A stretch of 64,000 nucleotides of DNA, from positions 124,001 through 188,000 of the forward strand of contig NZ_JAPPUY010000003.1 in the NCBI RefSeq assembly GCF_026712245.1, given 5' to 3'. Below, in pieces: positions 16,963 through 26,202 of the stretch (its first letter is position 1; each line of letters begins with the position of its first letter). The notes beneath the pieces were generated by a model. It saw only the letters and a program-made list of their open reading frames with translations. It did not search any database and was not told the origin of the DNA. Position numbers and translations under genes: made by a program. Origin of the DNA: Roseateles hydrophilus (GTDB taxonomy: Bacteria; Pseudomonadota; Gammaproteobacteria; Burkholderiales; Burkholderiaceae_C).

Positions 16963-18051
16963 ATGCTGATACCCATGACCCATCTCCTCCCCGTCCGGCT
17001 GCTGCGCCACACCATCGCACTGCTGACTGCCAGCCTGCTCTGCGTGAGCGCTGGCGCCATGCCCCTGGTCAGCGCCGAGGCGGCCTTGCTGGCGCTCATC
17101 AACGATGCCCGCGGACAGCTGGGCGCCGCGGCACTGACGCTGAACGACCGCATGCGTGACGCGGCGCTCGCCGCCGCGCAAGACATGGCCGCCCACGCCA
17201 TCACCGGCCCGGTGGGCAGCAACGGCAGGACGGCGCTGGATCGCCTGGGGGACGCCGGCTACACCGCCGCCACCTTCCAGCCCGTGGGCCTGGTGGGCGT
17301 GGGCGGCGCGGACGGCAGCGCTCCGGTGCTGCTGGATCTCTGGCTGGCCGACACCACCAGCCGCGCCGCGTTGACCGCCACGTCGGCCACCGAGATCGGC
17401 GTGGGGCTGAGTTTTGACAGCGCCTCGCGGTCGTACTGGTCCCTGGTGATCAACCCGGTGGTGCCGGCCGACAACGGTGGCAATGACACCCCGCCCACCC
17501 CGCAGCCCCTCCCCGGGCTGGACCCGACCGCCTGCGCGGCCGGCCTGGCCACCCTGGACCGAGCCCAGTGCCTGCTGAACGACCTGCGGCTGCGCCAGGG
17601 CCTGCAGCGCCTGGCGCTGGACGGCGCCTTGACCGACGCCGGCCAGGCCCACAGCCTGGACATGCTGACCCACGACTTCCTGGGCTTCCTGGGCAGTGAT
17701 GGCAGTGACCTCATGCAACGCACGGCACAGGCCGGCTACGACGGCGCCGTGCTCGGCCAGCTGGTGGCGGACGGCTTCGCAGGTGTGGACGCCGTGCTGG
17801 GCGCCTGGCTGGACGGAGCAGCCAGCCGCGACGTGCTGCTCAACCCGCTGGCCAACGAGTTCGGCCTGGGCCTCCAAGGCAGCGGGCGCGACAGCCGCTG
17901 GACGCTATTCACCGGCCAGGCTCACGACACCGCGGCCGACCTTCCCGAGCCCGCGGCGCCGGGCCTGGCCTTGCTGGCCCTGGCAGCGCTGGGCGCAGTC
18001 CAGGCCCGCCGCCGCGCCACCACCATCTATCTCCCGACCCCGAGGACCTGA
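16963..18051 (+). CDS. Protein with two CAP/SCP-like domains and a PEP-CTERM-like tail
   Basis: 362 residues. A signal peptide ends near SAGA. It is followed by two tandem CAP-superfamily (SCP/PR1-like) units at about 38-165 and 190-325. Each starts with the helix typical of bacterial CAP domains (LLALINDARGQLG; AQCLLNDLRLRQGLQ) and has a DAGQAHS/ALAAAQD-type helix. The usual catalytic-site His residues appear only partly kept. The end (LPEPAAPGLALLALAALG, then ARRRA) matches a PEP-CTERM signal with a variant first residue. It starts at ATG 16963 (or 16975), 12 bases after the previous stop. It is probably exported to the surface with its neighbours; binding of lipid or polysaccharide is speculative. 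Confidence 0.78.
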   Translation: MLIPMTHLLPVRLLRHTIALLTASLLCVSAGAMPLVSAEAALLALINDARGQLGAAALTLNDRMRDAALAAAQDMAAHAITGPVGSNGRTALDRLGDAGYTAATFQPVGLVGVGGADGSAPVLLDLWLADTTSRAALTATSATEIGVGLSFDSASRSYWSLVINPVVPADNGGNDTPPTPQPLPGLDPTACAAGLATLDRAQCLLNDLRLRQGLQRLALDGALTDAGQAHSLDMLTHDFLGFLGSDGSDLMQRTAQAGYDGAVLGQLVADGFAGVDAVLGAWLDGAASRDVLLNPLANEFGLGLQGSGRDSRWTLFTGQAHDTAADLPEPAAPGLALLALAALGAVQARRRATTIYLPTPRT

Positions 18052-18054
18052 ACC

Positions 18055-21000
18055 ATGCGCCACCTCGCCCTGCGCACCCTCCCCGCCGCCCTCGTGCTCA
18101 TCGGCCTGCTACCCGCCCCGGGCGGCGCCGCCGTCCACCTGTGGACGGGTGCCACCGACGCCAACTGGAGCAACGCCGCCAACTGGGCCGGCGGACTGCC
18201 TGTGCCCGGGGGCGAGCTGCTGCTGGACAGCGCCACGCGCCCGGCCACGTTCAACGACATCGCCGGCGGCGTCACGCTGCTGGGCCTGACGCTGGGCGCC
18301 AACGCGCCCGCACCCATGCTGAGCGGCAACGCGCTGCGCTTCCAGGGCGACGGCGCCTACCTGCGCATGCTGTCCAACAGCGGCCACGGCCTGGTGGACA
18401 ACGACCTGCAGCTGGACAACATGCTGCAGATCAGCGGCGGCCCCAGCGTCACCAGCCAGCTGTTCCTGCGCGGCGACATCAGTGGCAGTGGCGGGCTGGC
18501 CGCGCTGTCCGGCCGCACGGTGCTGAGTGGCAACAACAGCTTCAGCGGCGCCACCACCATCGCGGCCGGTGCCGCGCTGGGCATCGCAGGCGGCGCGCTG
18601 GCCGGCAGCAGCGGCGTGCAGGTGGCGAACGGCGGCGAGCTGCAGTTCGTCAGCGCCAACGTCGCGACCACGCTGAACAAGCCCGTCGCGCTGGGCGGGC
18701 GGCTCAGCAGCAGCGCTGTCGACGTGCAAACCCCCTTCGGCAAGGTCGCAGGCAGCGCCGTGCAGGGCGCGGTGACGCTGACCGACAGCGCCGAGATCCT
18801 GGCGCTGAACGGCACCACCGCACAGCCGGTGCGCTTCTTCGTGACCGGCAGCGTCGACCGCGCCGGCCAGGCGCTGACGCTCGCCACGTCGGGCGTGGGC
18901 AGCACGCTCAACGTCGGCGCCATCGTCGGCAACGGCGCGCTGACGCTGCGGCCGGCCGGCGGCGCGATCACCGTCGGCGCCGTGAGCGGCGCGGGCGAAC
19001 TGCGCGCCACCGGCGCCAGCGGCTCGGCCACCGTGGCCAGCCTGGCCGGCGACGGCCGCGTGCTGGTGGACTTCGACGACAGCTTCGGCAAGCTCACCCT
19101 CACTGGCGCCCTGGGCGGCCAGCGCGACCTGGACGTGCGCCGCGGCACGCTGAACCTCGGCACCACGGCACCGCTGAGCTTCACCGGCCAGATCACGCTG
19201 CGCGGCGAGGGCACGCTGAGCCTGGGCCGCGAGAGCTATCTCGGCAACGCCAGCCCGGTGCTGCAGTTCGACGGCGGCGGCCGGCTGGTGCTGCGCGACG
19301 GCTTCGGCCTGGCGCGCAACATCGTCACCCAGGGCGGCACGGGCAGCGTGACCTTCGGCGCCAGCACCACCAACACCGTCAGCGGCACCATCAGCGGCGA
19401 CGGCGGCATCAGCTTCGTCGGTGGCGTCATCACGGTCACCGGCAACAACACGTTCGCAGGCGGACTGGGCGTGTTCAACGACGGCACGATCAATGCCGCC
19501 GGCCAGCCCAACACCACCACGCTGCGCTTCAACCATGACGGCAACCTGGGCGCCGCGGGCCAGGGCATCACGCTCAGCGGCGGCCTGGCGCTGCCCGACG
19601 GCTACGACCTGAGCCGCCCGCTGACGCTGGTGGGCACGGCCGCCAACCTCAGCGCCAGCGGCACGCACACGATCGCCAGCAGCATCAGCGGCGACGGCCG
19701 CCTCAACCTCGGCGGCGCCGCCCGCTACGTGCTGACCGGCACCAACACGCACACCGGCGGCGTGGCGCTGGCCGGGCAGGCGAGCGGCCAGGCCGCCGTG
19801 CTGGTGATCGACAGCGACGCCCAACTCGGCATGCCCGGCGGCGTGCTGAACATCGGCCGCGCCAGCGGCTTCTTCACGCTGCCCGGCACGCTGGTGGCAG
19901 CCGGCAACCTGGACATCGCCGCCACGCGCAGCACGAGCTTTCGCGCGATGACGGTGGACACCAACGGCTTCGATGTGGTGTTCAACCAGCCCATCGCCGG
20001 GCTGGGCATCACCAAGGCCGGCACCGGCACCTGGACGCTGAACACCGCCAACACCGGCACCGGCGCCGACAACGTCGTGCGGGTGCAGCAGGGCACGCTG
20101 GCGCTGGGCGCCGACGAAGCGCTCGGCACGCGCAACCTCGTGACCGTGGCCGATGGCGCCCAGCTGGCACTGAGCGGCCACGTGCTGACCATGACCTCGC
20201 TGGATGCCGCCGCCGGCAGCACGGTGGACCTCGGCGCCGGCGGCACGCTGCGGCCGCTGTTCGGCACGCTGGACGGCGCGCTCACCGGCCAGGGCAGCCT
20301 CGTCGTCGGCCGCGCGGGCTTCTCGCCGGCCGGCGTGACGCTCAACGGCGCCAACAGCTTCAGCGGCAGCATCGACGTCATGAACGGCAGCCGGCTCACC
20401 GTCGGCCATGTCGACGCGCTGGGCGCAGCCGCCAACCTCATCCGCCTGGACAACGGCTCGCTGGAGGCCACCAGCCGCCTCGCCGCACCGCTGGTCATCA
20501 GCAATGCCACCAACCTGCAGATCGGCACGGGCGGCGCCGGCTTCGTGGCGGGCGGCCAGTCCGTCGTCATCGAGCGCACGCTGACGGGGCCGCTGGCGCT
20601 GCGCATCCAGGGCGGCAGCCTGCCCGGCAACGGCGGCGACAAGTTCGACGTGCGCCTGGCGGCCCGCGACAACAGCTTCACCGGCGACCTCGTGCTGGGC
20701 GACCCGCAGAGCTTCGGCAGCGCGGTGCTCGGCATTACCGCCGACGGCTCGCTGGGCGCGGCCGGCAACCGGCTCGTCCTCGGCAAGAGCTTCTTCGACG
20801 GCGAGAGCACCCGCAGCGCCCAGGGCGGCCTGCGCGCCTGGGACTCGCTGACGCTGGCGGCCACGCGCACCCTGCTGCTGGACGGCAGCGCAGGCGACAC
20901 CGCCGGTTTCATCGACACCAACGGCCACACGCTGGTGGTGGCCGGTCGCATCGGCGAGTTGCAGTCCGAGCTGGGCCTGCTCAAGACGGGCGAAGGCACG

Positions 21001-21549
21001 CTGGTGCTCAACGGCGTTCAGGCCTACACCGGCCGCACGACGGTGGACGCCGGCACGCTCGGCGGCCACGGCGAGGTGGAACGGCTGGCCGTGCAGGCCG
21101 CCACGCTGGCGCCGGGCGAGAGCGCGGGGCTGTTCAGCGTGCGGCAGGACTTGAGCTTCAGCAGCGCCGCCCAGCTCAGCATCGAGCTGGGCGGCCTGCT
21201 GCGCGGCACGGGCTACGACGCGCTCAACGTCGGCGGCAGCGTGGACCTGGGCGGCGACACGCTGCTGAGCCTGAACTTCATCAACGGCTTTGTCGCCACG
21301 GCGGGCCAGCAGTTCCAGCTCATCCAGGCCGACGGCGGCCTGTTCGGCAGTTTCGCCAACGTGGCCGACGGCGCGCGGCTGCTGACCACCGATGGCAGCG
21401 GCAGCTTCCTCGTGCAGTACGGCAACGGCCAGGGCCTGGTGATCAGCGACTTCCAGGCCGCCGCCGTACCGGAGCCGTCCACCTGGGTGCTGATGGCCCT
21501 GGGCCTGGCCGGCCTGGGCCTGCGGGCCCGCCGCCGCGCAAGCGTCTGA
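18055..21549 (+). CDS. Large PEP-CTERM protein with autotransporter-type beta-strand repeats
   Basis: 1164 residues. A signal peptide ends at about 25 (GGAA) and is followed by the same W...W-x-x-AANWAGG opening block as the giant gene. The body is made of passenger-associated (PATR-like) repeats of the form G-x-G-L-x-x-x-G-x-x-x-L-x-G-NNSFSG-x-T-x-I. The C-terminus is VPEPSTWVLMALGLAGLG then RARRRA, an exosortase signal, so despite the autotransporter-like passenger there is no outer-membrane barrel. It starts 3 bases after the CAP gene stop, with GAGGA inside the end of that gene as a likely ribosome site. It is probably a fibrous surface or matrix protein in the same operon. Confidence 0.86.
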   Translation: MRHLALRTLPAALVLIGLLPAPGGAAVHLWTGATDANWSNAANWAGGLPVPGGELLLDSATRPATFNDIAGGVTLLGLTLGANAPAPMLSGNALRFQGDGAYLRMLSNSGHGLVDNDLQLDNMLQISGGPSVTSQLFLRGDISGSGGLAALSGRTVLSGNNSFSGATTIAAGAALGIAGGALAGSSGVQVANGGELQFVSANVATTLNKPVALGGRLSSSAVDVQTPFGKVAGSAVQGAVTLTDSAEILALNGTTAQPVRFFVTGSVDRAGQALTLATSGVGSTLNVGAIVGNGALTLRPAGGAITVGAVSGAGELRATGASGSATVASLAGDGRVLVDFDDSFGKLTLTGALGGQRDLDVRRGTLNLGTTAPLSFTGQITLRGEGTLSLGRESYLGNASPVLQFDGGGRLVLRDGFGLARNIVTQGGTGSVTFGASTTNTVSGTISGDGGISFVGGVITVTGNNTFAGGLGVFNDGTINAAGQPNTTTLRFNHDGNLGAAGQGITLSGGLALPDGYDLSRPLTLVGTAANLSASGTHTIASSISGDGRLNLGGAARYVLTGTNTHTGGVALAGQASGQAAVLVIDSDAQLGMPGGVLNIGRASGFFTLPGTLVAAGNLDIAATRSTSFRAMTVDTNGFDVVFNQPIAGLGITKAGTGTWTLNTANTGTGADNVVRVQQGTLALGADEALGTRNLVTVADGAQLALSGHVLTMTSLDAAAGSTVDLGAGGTLRPLFGTLDGALTGQGSLVVGRAGFSPAGVTLNGANSFSGSIDVMNGSRLTVGHVDALGAAANLIRLDNGSLEATSRLAAPLVISNATNLQIGTGGAGFVAGGQSVVIERTLTGPLALRIQGGSLPGNGGDKFDVRLAARDNSFTGDLVLGDPQSFGSAVLGITADGSLGAAGNRLVLGKSFFDGESTRSAQGGLRAWDSLTLAATRTLLLDGSAGDTAGFIDTNGHTLVVAGRIGELQSELGLLKTGEGTLVLNGVQAYTGRTTVDAGTLGGHGEVERLAVQAATLAPGESAGLFSVRQDLSFSSAAQLSIELGGLLRGTGYDALNVGGSVDLGGDTLLSLNFINGFVATAGQQFQLIQADGGLFGSFANVADGARLLTTDGSGSFLVQYGNGQGLVISDFQAAAVPEPSTWVLMALGLAGLGLRARRRASV

Positions 21550-21590
21550 CCACGCTGCGCACCGCCTGACACACCGACACGGACGGAACC

Positions 21591-24500
21591 ATGCCCAATC
21601 TCGTACTCGCAGGTGAAGTCTTCTCGCTGGACGCTTCGGCTGGCTTCGACGAGGGCCTCATCCGCGGCAAGGTTGGCGCCGGCGCGCGGCTCAACTTCAC
21701 CACGCGCTTCACGGCCTGCCACGGCCTCGCCGCGCAAGCCGCTGCGCAAGCGCGGGCCGACGCCTCGGCGCAGCTCGGGCTGCTCGGCCTGCTGTCCGGC
21801 GATGCCCAAGGCGCCGCGCTGGCCACGGCGGGGGCCACGCTGGTCGCGACGGCCACCATCGACCCCTTCGACCGCGCTGGCCTGGACGTTGGCGTGGCGG
21901 CCTACGCCGAGGCCTCCGTGGCGGGGCGGCTGAGCTTGTCGCTGGACTTGCAGGACGTCGCCCGGCTGGCCGCCGAGCGGCTGGACGGCCCCGCGCTGGA
22001 GGTCTTCCTCGCCTTGCTGCGCGAGATCAAGCTGGGTGCCGGGGTGTGGGCACGCATCGGCGTGGCCGCGATGGCGCGGGGGCAGCTGTCGGTGCTGCTG
22101 AGCCTGGCGGACGACGACAAGGCGGGCTTCGTGATCGAGGGCAGCCTGGCGGTCGGTGCCGCTGTCGGCGGCGGGGTGGATGTGTACGCGGGCGCGCTGT
22201 TCGAGAGCCCGAAGCGCTTCTTCCTGACGGCGGTGGACATCGCGACCGGAGCCTTGGTGACCGAGGCCCACAAGCACCTGCCGCCCAGCCTGCGCGTGCA
22301 TCTGGCGGCCCTGGAGTTCGCGCTGCCGGCGTTGCTCAACGCCGCGTACGAGATCGCCCAGATCGACACCGCCGCGCTGGCCGCCCGGCCGGCGCTGGCC
22401 GGCGAGGTCTTCGCGGCCTGCATCGGGGCTGAGTTGCAGCGCTTCCTGCTCGACAAGCTCGCGCTGGGTGCGGCCACCCTGGTTGCTGCGCAGCTGGATG
22501 TCCTCTCGGAGCGCCTCGCCGCCGCGCCCTTGCCTGACGCGGCCGCGCGCACGGCGGCCGCGGCGGTGCGGTCTGCCTTGGACCTGCTGGAAGGCCGGAC
22601 GTTGACCCTGACCAGCGCCACCGAAGCGCTGCCTGCGCTGGCCGCCGTGCTCGACGCGGTGGATGCGGCGGGGCGCAGCACCTGGCGGCCGGCGCTGGCG
22701 GCGCTGTGGCTCAGCCTGGCCGCCGCCGATGCGCTGCGCCAGGGCATCGTCGCCCGGCACGCAGGCGCCAGCGCGGGCGTGATGGGGCTGGCGGCGCAGG
22801 TGACGGGCGCGCTCACGATCGAGATCCGCGATGTGCCGGCCTTCATTCAGGACGAGCTGCAGGCGCGGCTGGGCATCCCGCGCGCCAGCAAGCTCGGTTT
22901 CACGCAGGTGGTGGCCTGGCTGATCGACAGCCAGCTGCTGCCACGGCTGCGCCTCGCGGTGCCCGAGGTCGTGCCCTTGCTGGACATGATCGAACGGGAG
23001 CTGGACCTCTCGGATGTGATCACCGCCGCGCTGCGGGGCGACCTGAAGCTCAGCTACGCGCCCTGCCGTGCGCTGGCGTCGCGCCTGCTGGATGAGTTGC
23101 TGCTGCAGCGCTTGCTGCCTCAGCTGGCCCTGCTGCTGCGGGACAACGACGCCAGCCGCTTGTGGACCGAGGAGGTGGCCCGCCCCAGCCTGGTGATGCT
23201 GCGCGACTTTGTACTGGCCCGGCTGGACGACGCCGTGGCAGGCCGCGCGCTGCAGCAGGAACCCTTGCGCGCGGCCTTGGGGCTGCTGGTGGGCAAGATC
23301 GTCACCAGCCACGTCATCGTGCTGCGCGACATCCTCGTGGACCACATCCGCGACAACGTGGCCCAGGCGGCACGCCAGCTGTCCGATGAACTGAGGGACG
23401 GGCGGCGCACGCCGCTGGTCAACGCCTTCAACACCCTGGCGCAACCGCTGGTGTCGGTGGCCGGCCATGTCATCCCACGCCCGCTGATGCTCGATGCCTG
23501 CCAGGAGCTGGCGGCCGACCTGCTGCTGGCGCTGGCCAGCGCCACCGGTGAGCAGGTGTGGACCGACGCGCGGCGCGCCAAGGAGCGCGAGCTGCTGCGC
23601 CGCATCGTGTTCAGCATCTACAGCGAAGCCGACCGGGCAGACCCGAATCGCTTCATGGCCGAGGTCGCCGCCTGCGCCTACCTGCCGGCACCGCAAGCCG
23701 TGAAGGACATGCTGCTGCTGCAGGCCGAGATGATGGCCGCGACGCTGGGCCAAACCCTGTCCGCCACGTTGGCGGCGCTGGAACGCTTCTTCGCCCGGCT
23801 GGCTGAAGGCTTGATCAAGCAGATCGAGACCGGGCTGGCCGACGGGCTGGCCGACCTGCGTGACGACCTGGTGGCCATCGGCAAGGAGCTGGTGGTGCTG
23901 GGCCGGCAAGCCGAAGCGCGGTTGGCCGAGGCCGAGCGCTTTGCACGCGAGATCTCCCGCCAGCTTGGCAACGCGGCGGCGGCCTGCCGGTCTGCCACCC
24001 GACGCCAGCAAATCCTCGACCGGCTGCAACGGGACGGCGCCGCCAACGCGCGCGCGTTCGCCCGGCAGGCGCCCGGCTTCAGCCTGTGGCCGAGAGAGGC
24101 CCGGGCACTGGCCCTGACCGCCGCAGGCAACGCATTCGGCACGGCCTTTGGCGCCGTGCGGCCGCTGCTGGACGGCGCGCTCCGGGTGCTGGGCGCGGTG
24201 GGCGACGACATCGCCCGGCTGTTCGCGGCTGTGGCCGACATGGCGGCCCTGATGCGGGCGCTGACCCAGGCCATCACGAACCGCCTGAATGCCGCCGTGC
24301 AAGCCTTGGCGAACCTGCAACTGCCACGCGAGATCTCCCTCCAAGCCATCGTGGACGCGGCGGTGGACATCGTGACCAACCTCCCGCCGATCCGCGAGGC
24401 GCTGCGCCTGGCCTTCGCCGCGCGCCAGAACGAGCAGGCAGCCCGAGCCGGCGAGCGCAGGCTGCGCGCCAGCATCGCCACCAAGGCCCAGGCCCAGGAG

Positions 24501-25229
24501 GCCAAGCAGGACGCGCTGGACGCGGCCCTGGTGGGCGGCGCGCTGGGGGTGAACATCTGCAGCCCGCTGGGCGTCACCAACGATCCGGATGCTGCTTGCG
24601 TCTACCACACGAGCATCCCGGTCCGCATCGTCGTCGCGGGCCTGCCCGCGACGCCCGGCAACGCCATGGACGGCCAAGCGCTGCTGCTGCTCAATGGCCA
24701 GCAGGTCAGCGTGCCGGATGCAGCGTGGCAACGCACCGGCAAGCTCTTGCGGCTGTCACTGCCACTGGCGGCGTCTCACCCGGCGATGCGGCCGGGCCTC
24801 AACGTGCTGGAGTTCGCCTGCGCCGGTGGCGGACGGCCTGCCCAGCGCAGCCGCAAGACCTTCCTGGTGAACAAAGCCGCGACGCCGACCGACGGTGTGC
24901 GGGTACGCGTGACGAACGGGGCCCTCGACATCAGCGGCGCGGTGAGCACGGCCGCGCTGCAGGGCTGGCGCGTGGTGGTGCCCGGCGGGCAGGTGCGCCG
25001 GGGCGTCTTGACCGCCGGCACGCCCATGCCGCTGAACAAGCTGGCGGGCCCACCAGCCGCACCACCCAGCCCGCGACCCGGGCCGCCCCGCATCCATCCC
25101 GCCCCGGTGACGCCGGGACGAATCCCCCATCTGCGGCCCGTCAACCTGGCGCCATGCCTGCGGGCCATCACCGTGATCGACGCCGCCGGGCGTCACCGCC
25201 TGGACCACCTGCTGGGAGACGACCAATGA
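21591..25229 (+). CDS. 1212-residue protein of unknown function, no signal peptide
   Basis: Not recognised. The N-terminal ~230 residues are Gly/Ala-rich with beta-like runs (IRGKVGAGARLNF, VGAAVGGGVDVYAGALF). From about 240 to 1000 it is almost wholly predicted amphipathic helix, Ala/Leu/Arg/Asp-rich, including apolipoprotein-like segments (ARLAEAERFAREISRQLG). The last ~200 residues contain a beta-like domain (IPVRIVVAGLPATPGN, ALLLLNGQQV, a few Cys) and a Pro-rich linker. There is no N-terminal signal, PEP-CTERM tail or clear transmembrane helix. GGACGGAA precedes the ATG. It follows the PATR-like gene by 41 bases and overlaps the next gene by 4 bases (ATGA). A scaffold, lipid-binding or tape-measure-like role is possible but unproven. 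Confidence 0.7.
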   Translation: MPNLVLAGEVFSLDASAGFDEGLIRGKVGAGARLNFTTRFTACHGLAAQAAAQARADASAQLGLLGLLSGDAQGAALATAGATLVATATIDPFDRAGLDVGVAAYAEASVAGRLSLSLDLQDVARLAAERLDGPALEVFLALLREIKLGAGVWARIGVAAMARGQLSVLLSLADDDKAGFVIEGSLAVGAAVGGGVDVYAGALFESPKRFFLTAVDIATGALVTEAHKHLPPSLRVHLAALEFALPALLNAAYEIAQIDTAALAARPALAGEVFAACIGAELQRFLLDKLALGAATLVAAQLDVLSERLAAAPLPDAAARTAAAAVRSALDLLEGRTLTLTSATEALPALAAVLDAVDAAGRSTWRPALAALWLSLAAADALRQGIVARHAGASAGVMGLAAQVTGALTIEIRDVPAFIQDELQARLGIPRASKLGFTQVVAWLIDSQLLPRLRLAVPEVVPLLDMIERELDLSDVITAALRGDLKLSYAPCRALASRLLDELLLQRLLPQLALLLRDNDASRLWTEEVARPSLVMLRDFVLARLDDAVAGRALQQEPLRAALGLLVGKIVTSHVIVLRDILVDHIRDNVAQAARQLSDELRDGRRTPLVNAFNTLAQPLVSVAGHVIPRPLMLDACQELAADLLLALASATGEQVWTDARRAKERELLRRIVFSIYSEADRADPNRFMAEVAACAYLPAPQAVKDMLLLQAEMMAATLGQTLSATLAALERFFARLAEGLIKQIETGLADGLADLRDDLVAIGKELVVLGRQAEARLAEAERFAREISRQLGNAAAACRSATRRQQILDRLQRDGAANARAFARQAPGFSLWPREARALALTAAGNAFGTAFGAVRPLLDGALRVLGAVGDDIARLFAAVADMAALMRALTQAITNRLNAAVQALANLQLPREISLQAIVDAAVDIVTNLPPIREALRLAFAARQNEQAARAGERRLRASIATKAQAQEAKQDALDAALVGGALGVNICSPLGVTNDPDAACVYHTSIPVRIVVAGLPATPGNAMDGQALLLLNGQQVSVPDAAWQRTGKLLRLSLPLAASHPAMRPGLNVLEFACAGGGRPAQRSRKTFLVNKAATPTDGVRVRVTNGALDISGAVSTAALQGWRVVVPGGQVRRGVLTAGTPMPLNKLAGPPAAPPSPRPGPPRIHPAPVTPGRIPHLRPVNLAPCLRAITVIDAAGRHRLDHLLGDDQ

Positions 25230-26173
25230 GCAGCCGCCAACCGCTGGCCCCGCTGAGGCCGGCCTTGAACCGCCTGCTGGGCACGCTGGAGGCGCGCCCG
25301 CTGGACGGGCGCCTGATGAGCACGCTGTCCATGCTGACCGACTTCGACATCAACAGCGCGGCGTTGACGGCCGAACACGAGCAGCAGATTGCCGACATCG
25401 CGCAGTTCATGCTGGAGCGGCCCGAGGCCGGCATCGTCAGCATCGTGGGCCGCGCCAGCCAGACCGGCCCCGAGGCCACCAACCGCGCGCTGGCCCAGGC
25501 CCGCGCCGAGCAGGTGGCCACCGCGCTGGCGGCCCACGGCCTGCCGCCGTCGCGCATCGGCGCCACGCTGTCCAACGGCTCACGCCTGCCCCTGATCCAC
25601 ATCCCGGGGCGCGAGGCCGGCCTGAACCGCAGCGTGGAGCTGACGCTGGAGTGGCGCGCCCGGATGGCGAGCCCGGCGCCGGCCGCCAACGCGGCAACGT
25701 CGACCGACTGGGTGCTGGACCTGAGCCTGAGCATGACGCTCACGTCCGGCCTCATCAAGCTGCCACTGGCGGGGCAGGTGCAGCTCGGCGAGCTGCAGCG
25801 CCTGGACGCCTCGGGGCGGGTGCTGGAAACCCGCAGCGCCCATCTGTTCATGGGCGGCCTGGACTGGGGCATGTCGTTCAAGAAGATCGAAGCGCTGCCG
25901 ATCTTTGCCTCGTTCTCGACAGGCGCCGGCCTGGGCGGCGAGATCTACATGCCCGACCCGCCCGGCGCCGTCGACGCCGAGTGGTTCGACGGCCGCTGCG
26001 TCATGCTCATCGGCGTCTCGGCCGGCGTCGGCGTGGGTGTCGAGGGCACGGTGCTGCTGTTCCCCAGCGTCGGGGAGTGGCCGGGCACGTTCTACGCACA
26101 GGTCACGACGGGCTTCCAGGCCGGGGCGAGCCTGCTGACCGGCCTGGTCGGTGTGCTGACCCTCGCGGACTGA
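25226..26173 (+). CDS. OmpA-like domain protein with Gly-rich C-terminal domain
   Basis: 315 residues, no signal peptide. Residues about 30-145 look like an OmpA/MotB peptidoglycan-binding fold: LTDFDINSAALTAEHEQQIADIA, then IVGRASQTGPEATNRALAQARAEQV, then NRSVELTLEW. The usual Asp/Arg contacts appear shifted. The C-terminal ~165 residues form a separate beta-like domain with Gly-rich runs (FSTGAGLGGEIY, LIGVSAGVGVGVEG) resembling the Gly-rich part of the preceding protein. Start and upstream stop overlap as ATGA, so the two are translationally coupled and may interact. Lack of a signal peptide is odd for OmpA-type domains and suggests a cytoplasmic or non-classical location. Confidence 0.75.
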   Translation: MSSRQPLAPLRPALNRLLGTLEARPLDGRLMSTLSMLTDFDINSAALTAEHEQQIADIAQFMLERPEAGIVSIVGRASQTGPEATNRALAQARAEQVATALAAHGLPPSRIGATLSNGSRLPLIHIPGREAGLNRSVELTLEWRARMASPAPAANAATSTDWVLDLSLSMTLTSGLIKLPLAGQVQLGELQRLDASGRVLETRSAHLFMGGLDWGMSFKKIEALPIFASFSTGAGLGGEIYMPDPPGAVDAEWFDGRCVMLIGVSAGVGVGVEGTVLLFPSVGEWPGTFYAQVTTGFQAGASLLTGLVGVLTLAD

Positions 26174-26174
26174 T

Positions 26175-26202
26175 CCGGCACGCGCAGCGGCGCTAGTGCC
26201 GG
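26175..26202. terminator. Hairpin between convergent operons
   Basis: CCGGCAC (26175-26181) pairs with GTGCCGG (26196-26202), extended inward by GCGC/GCGC with a small bulge. It lies at the meeting point of the plus-strand PEP-CTERM operon and the minus-strand metal operon, overlapping the stop of the EamA gene. No U-tract is present. Confidence 0.5.

Noticed and set aside
18109-21069. 986-residue open frame on the minus strand
   Set aside because: It is antisense to the PATR-like PEP-CTERM gene, with Ala/Val/Gln/Arg composition typical of high-GC shadow frames and no recognisable domain.
18055-21549. Type V autotransporter with a C-terminal outer-membrane barrel
   Set aside because: The passenger-type repeats suggested this, but the C-terminus is a PEP-CTERM signal and no barrel is present.
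21213-24731. 1172-residue open frame on the minus strand
   Set aside because: Antisense to the 1212-residue gene and the end of the PATR-like gene; composition is shadow-like and it has no plausible start or domain.
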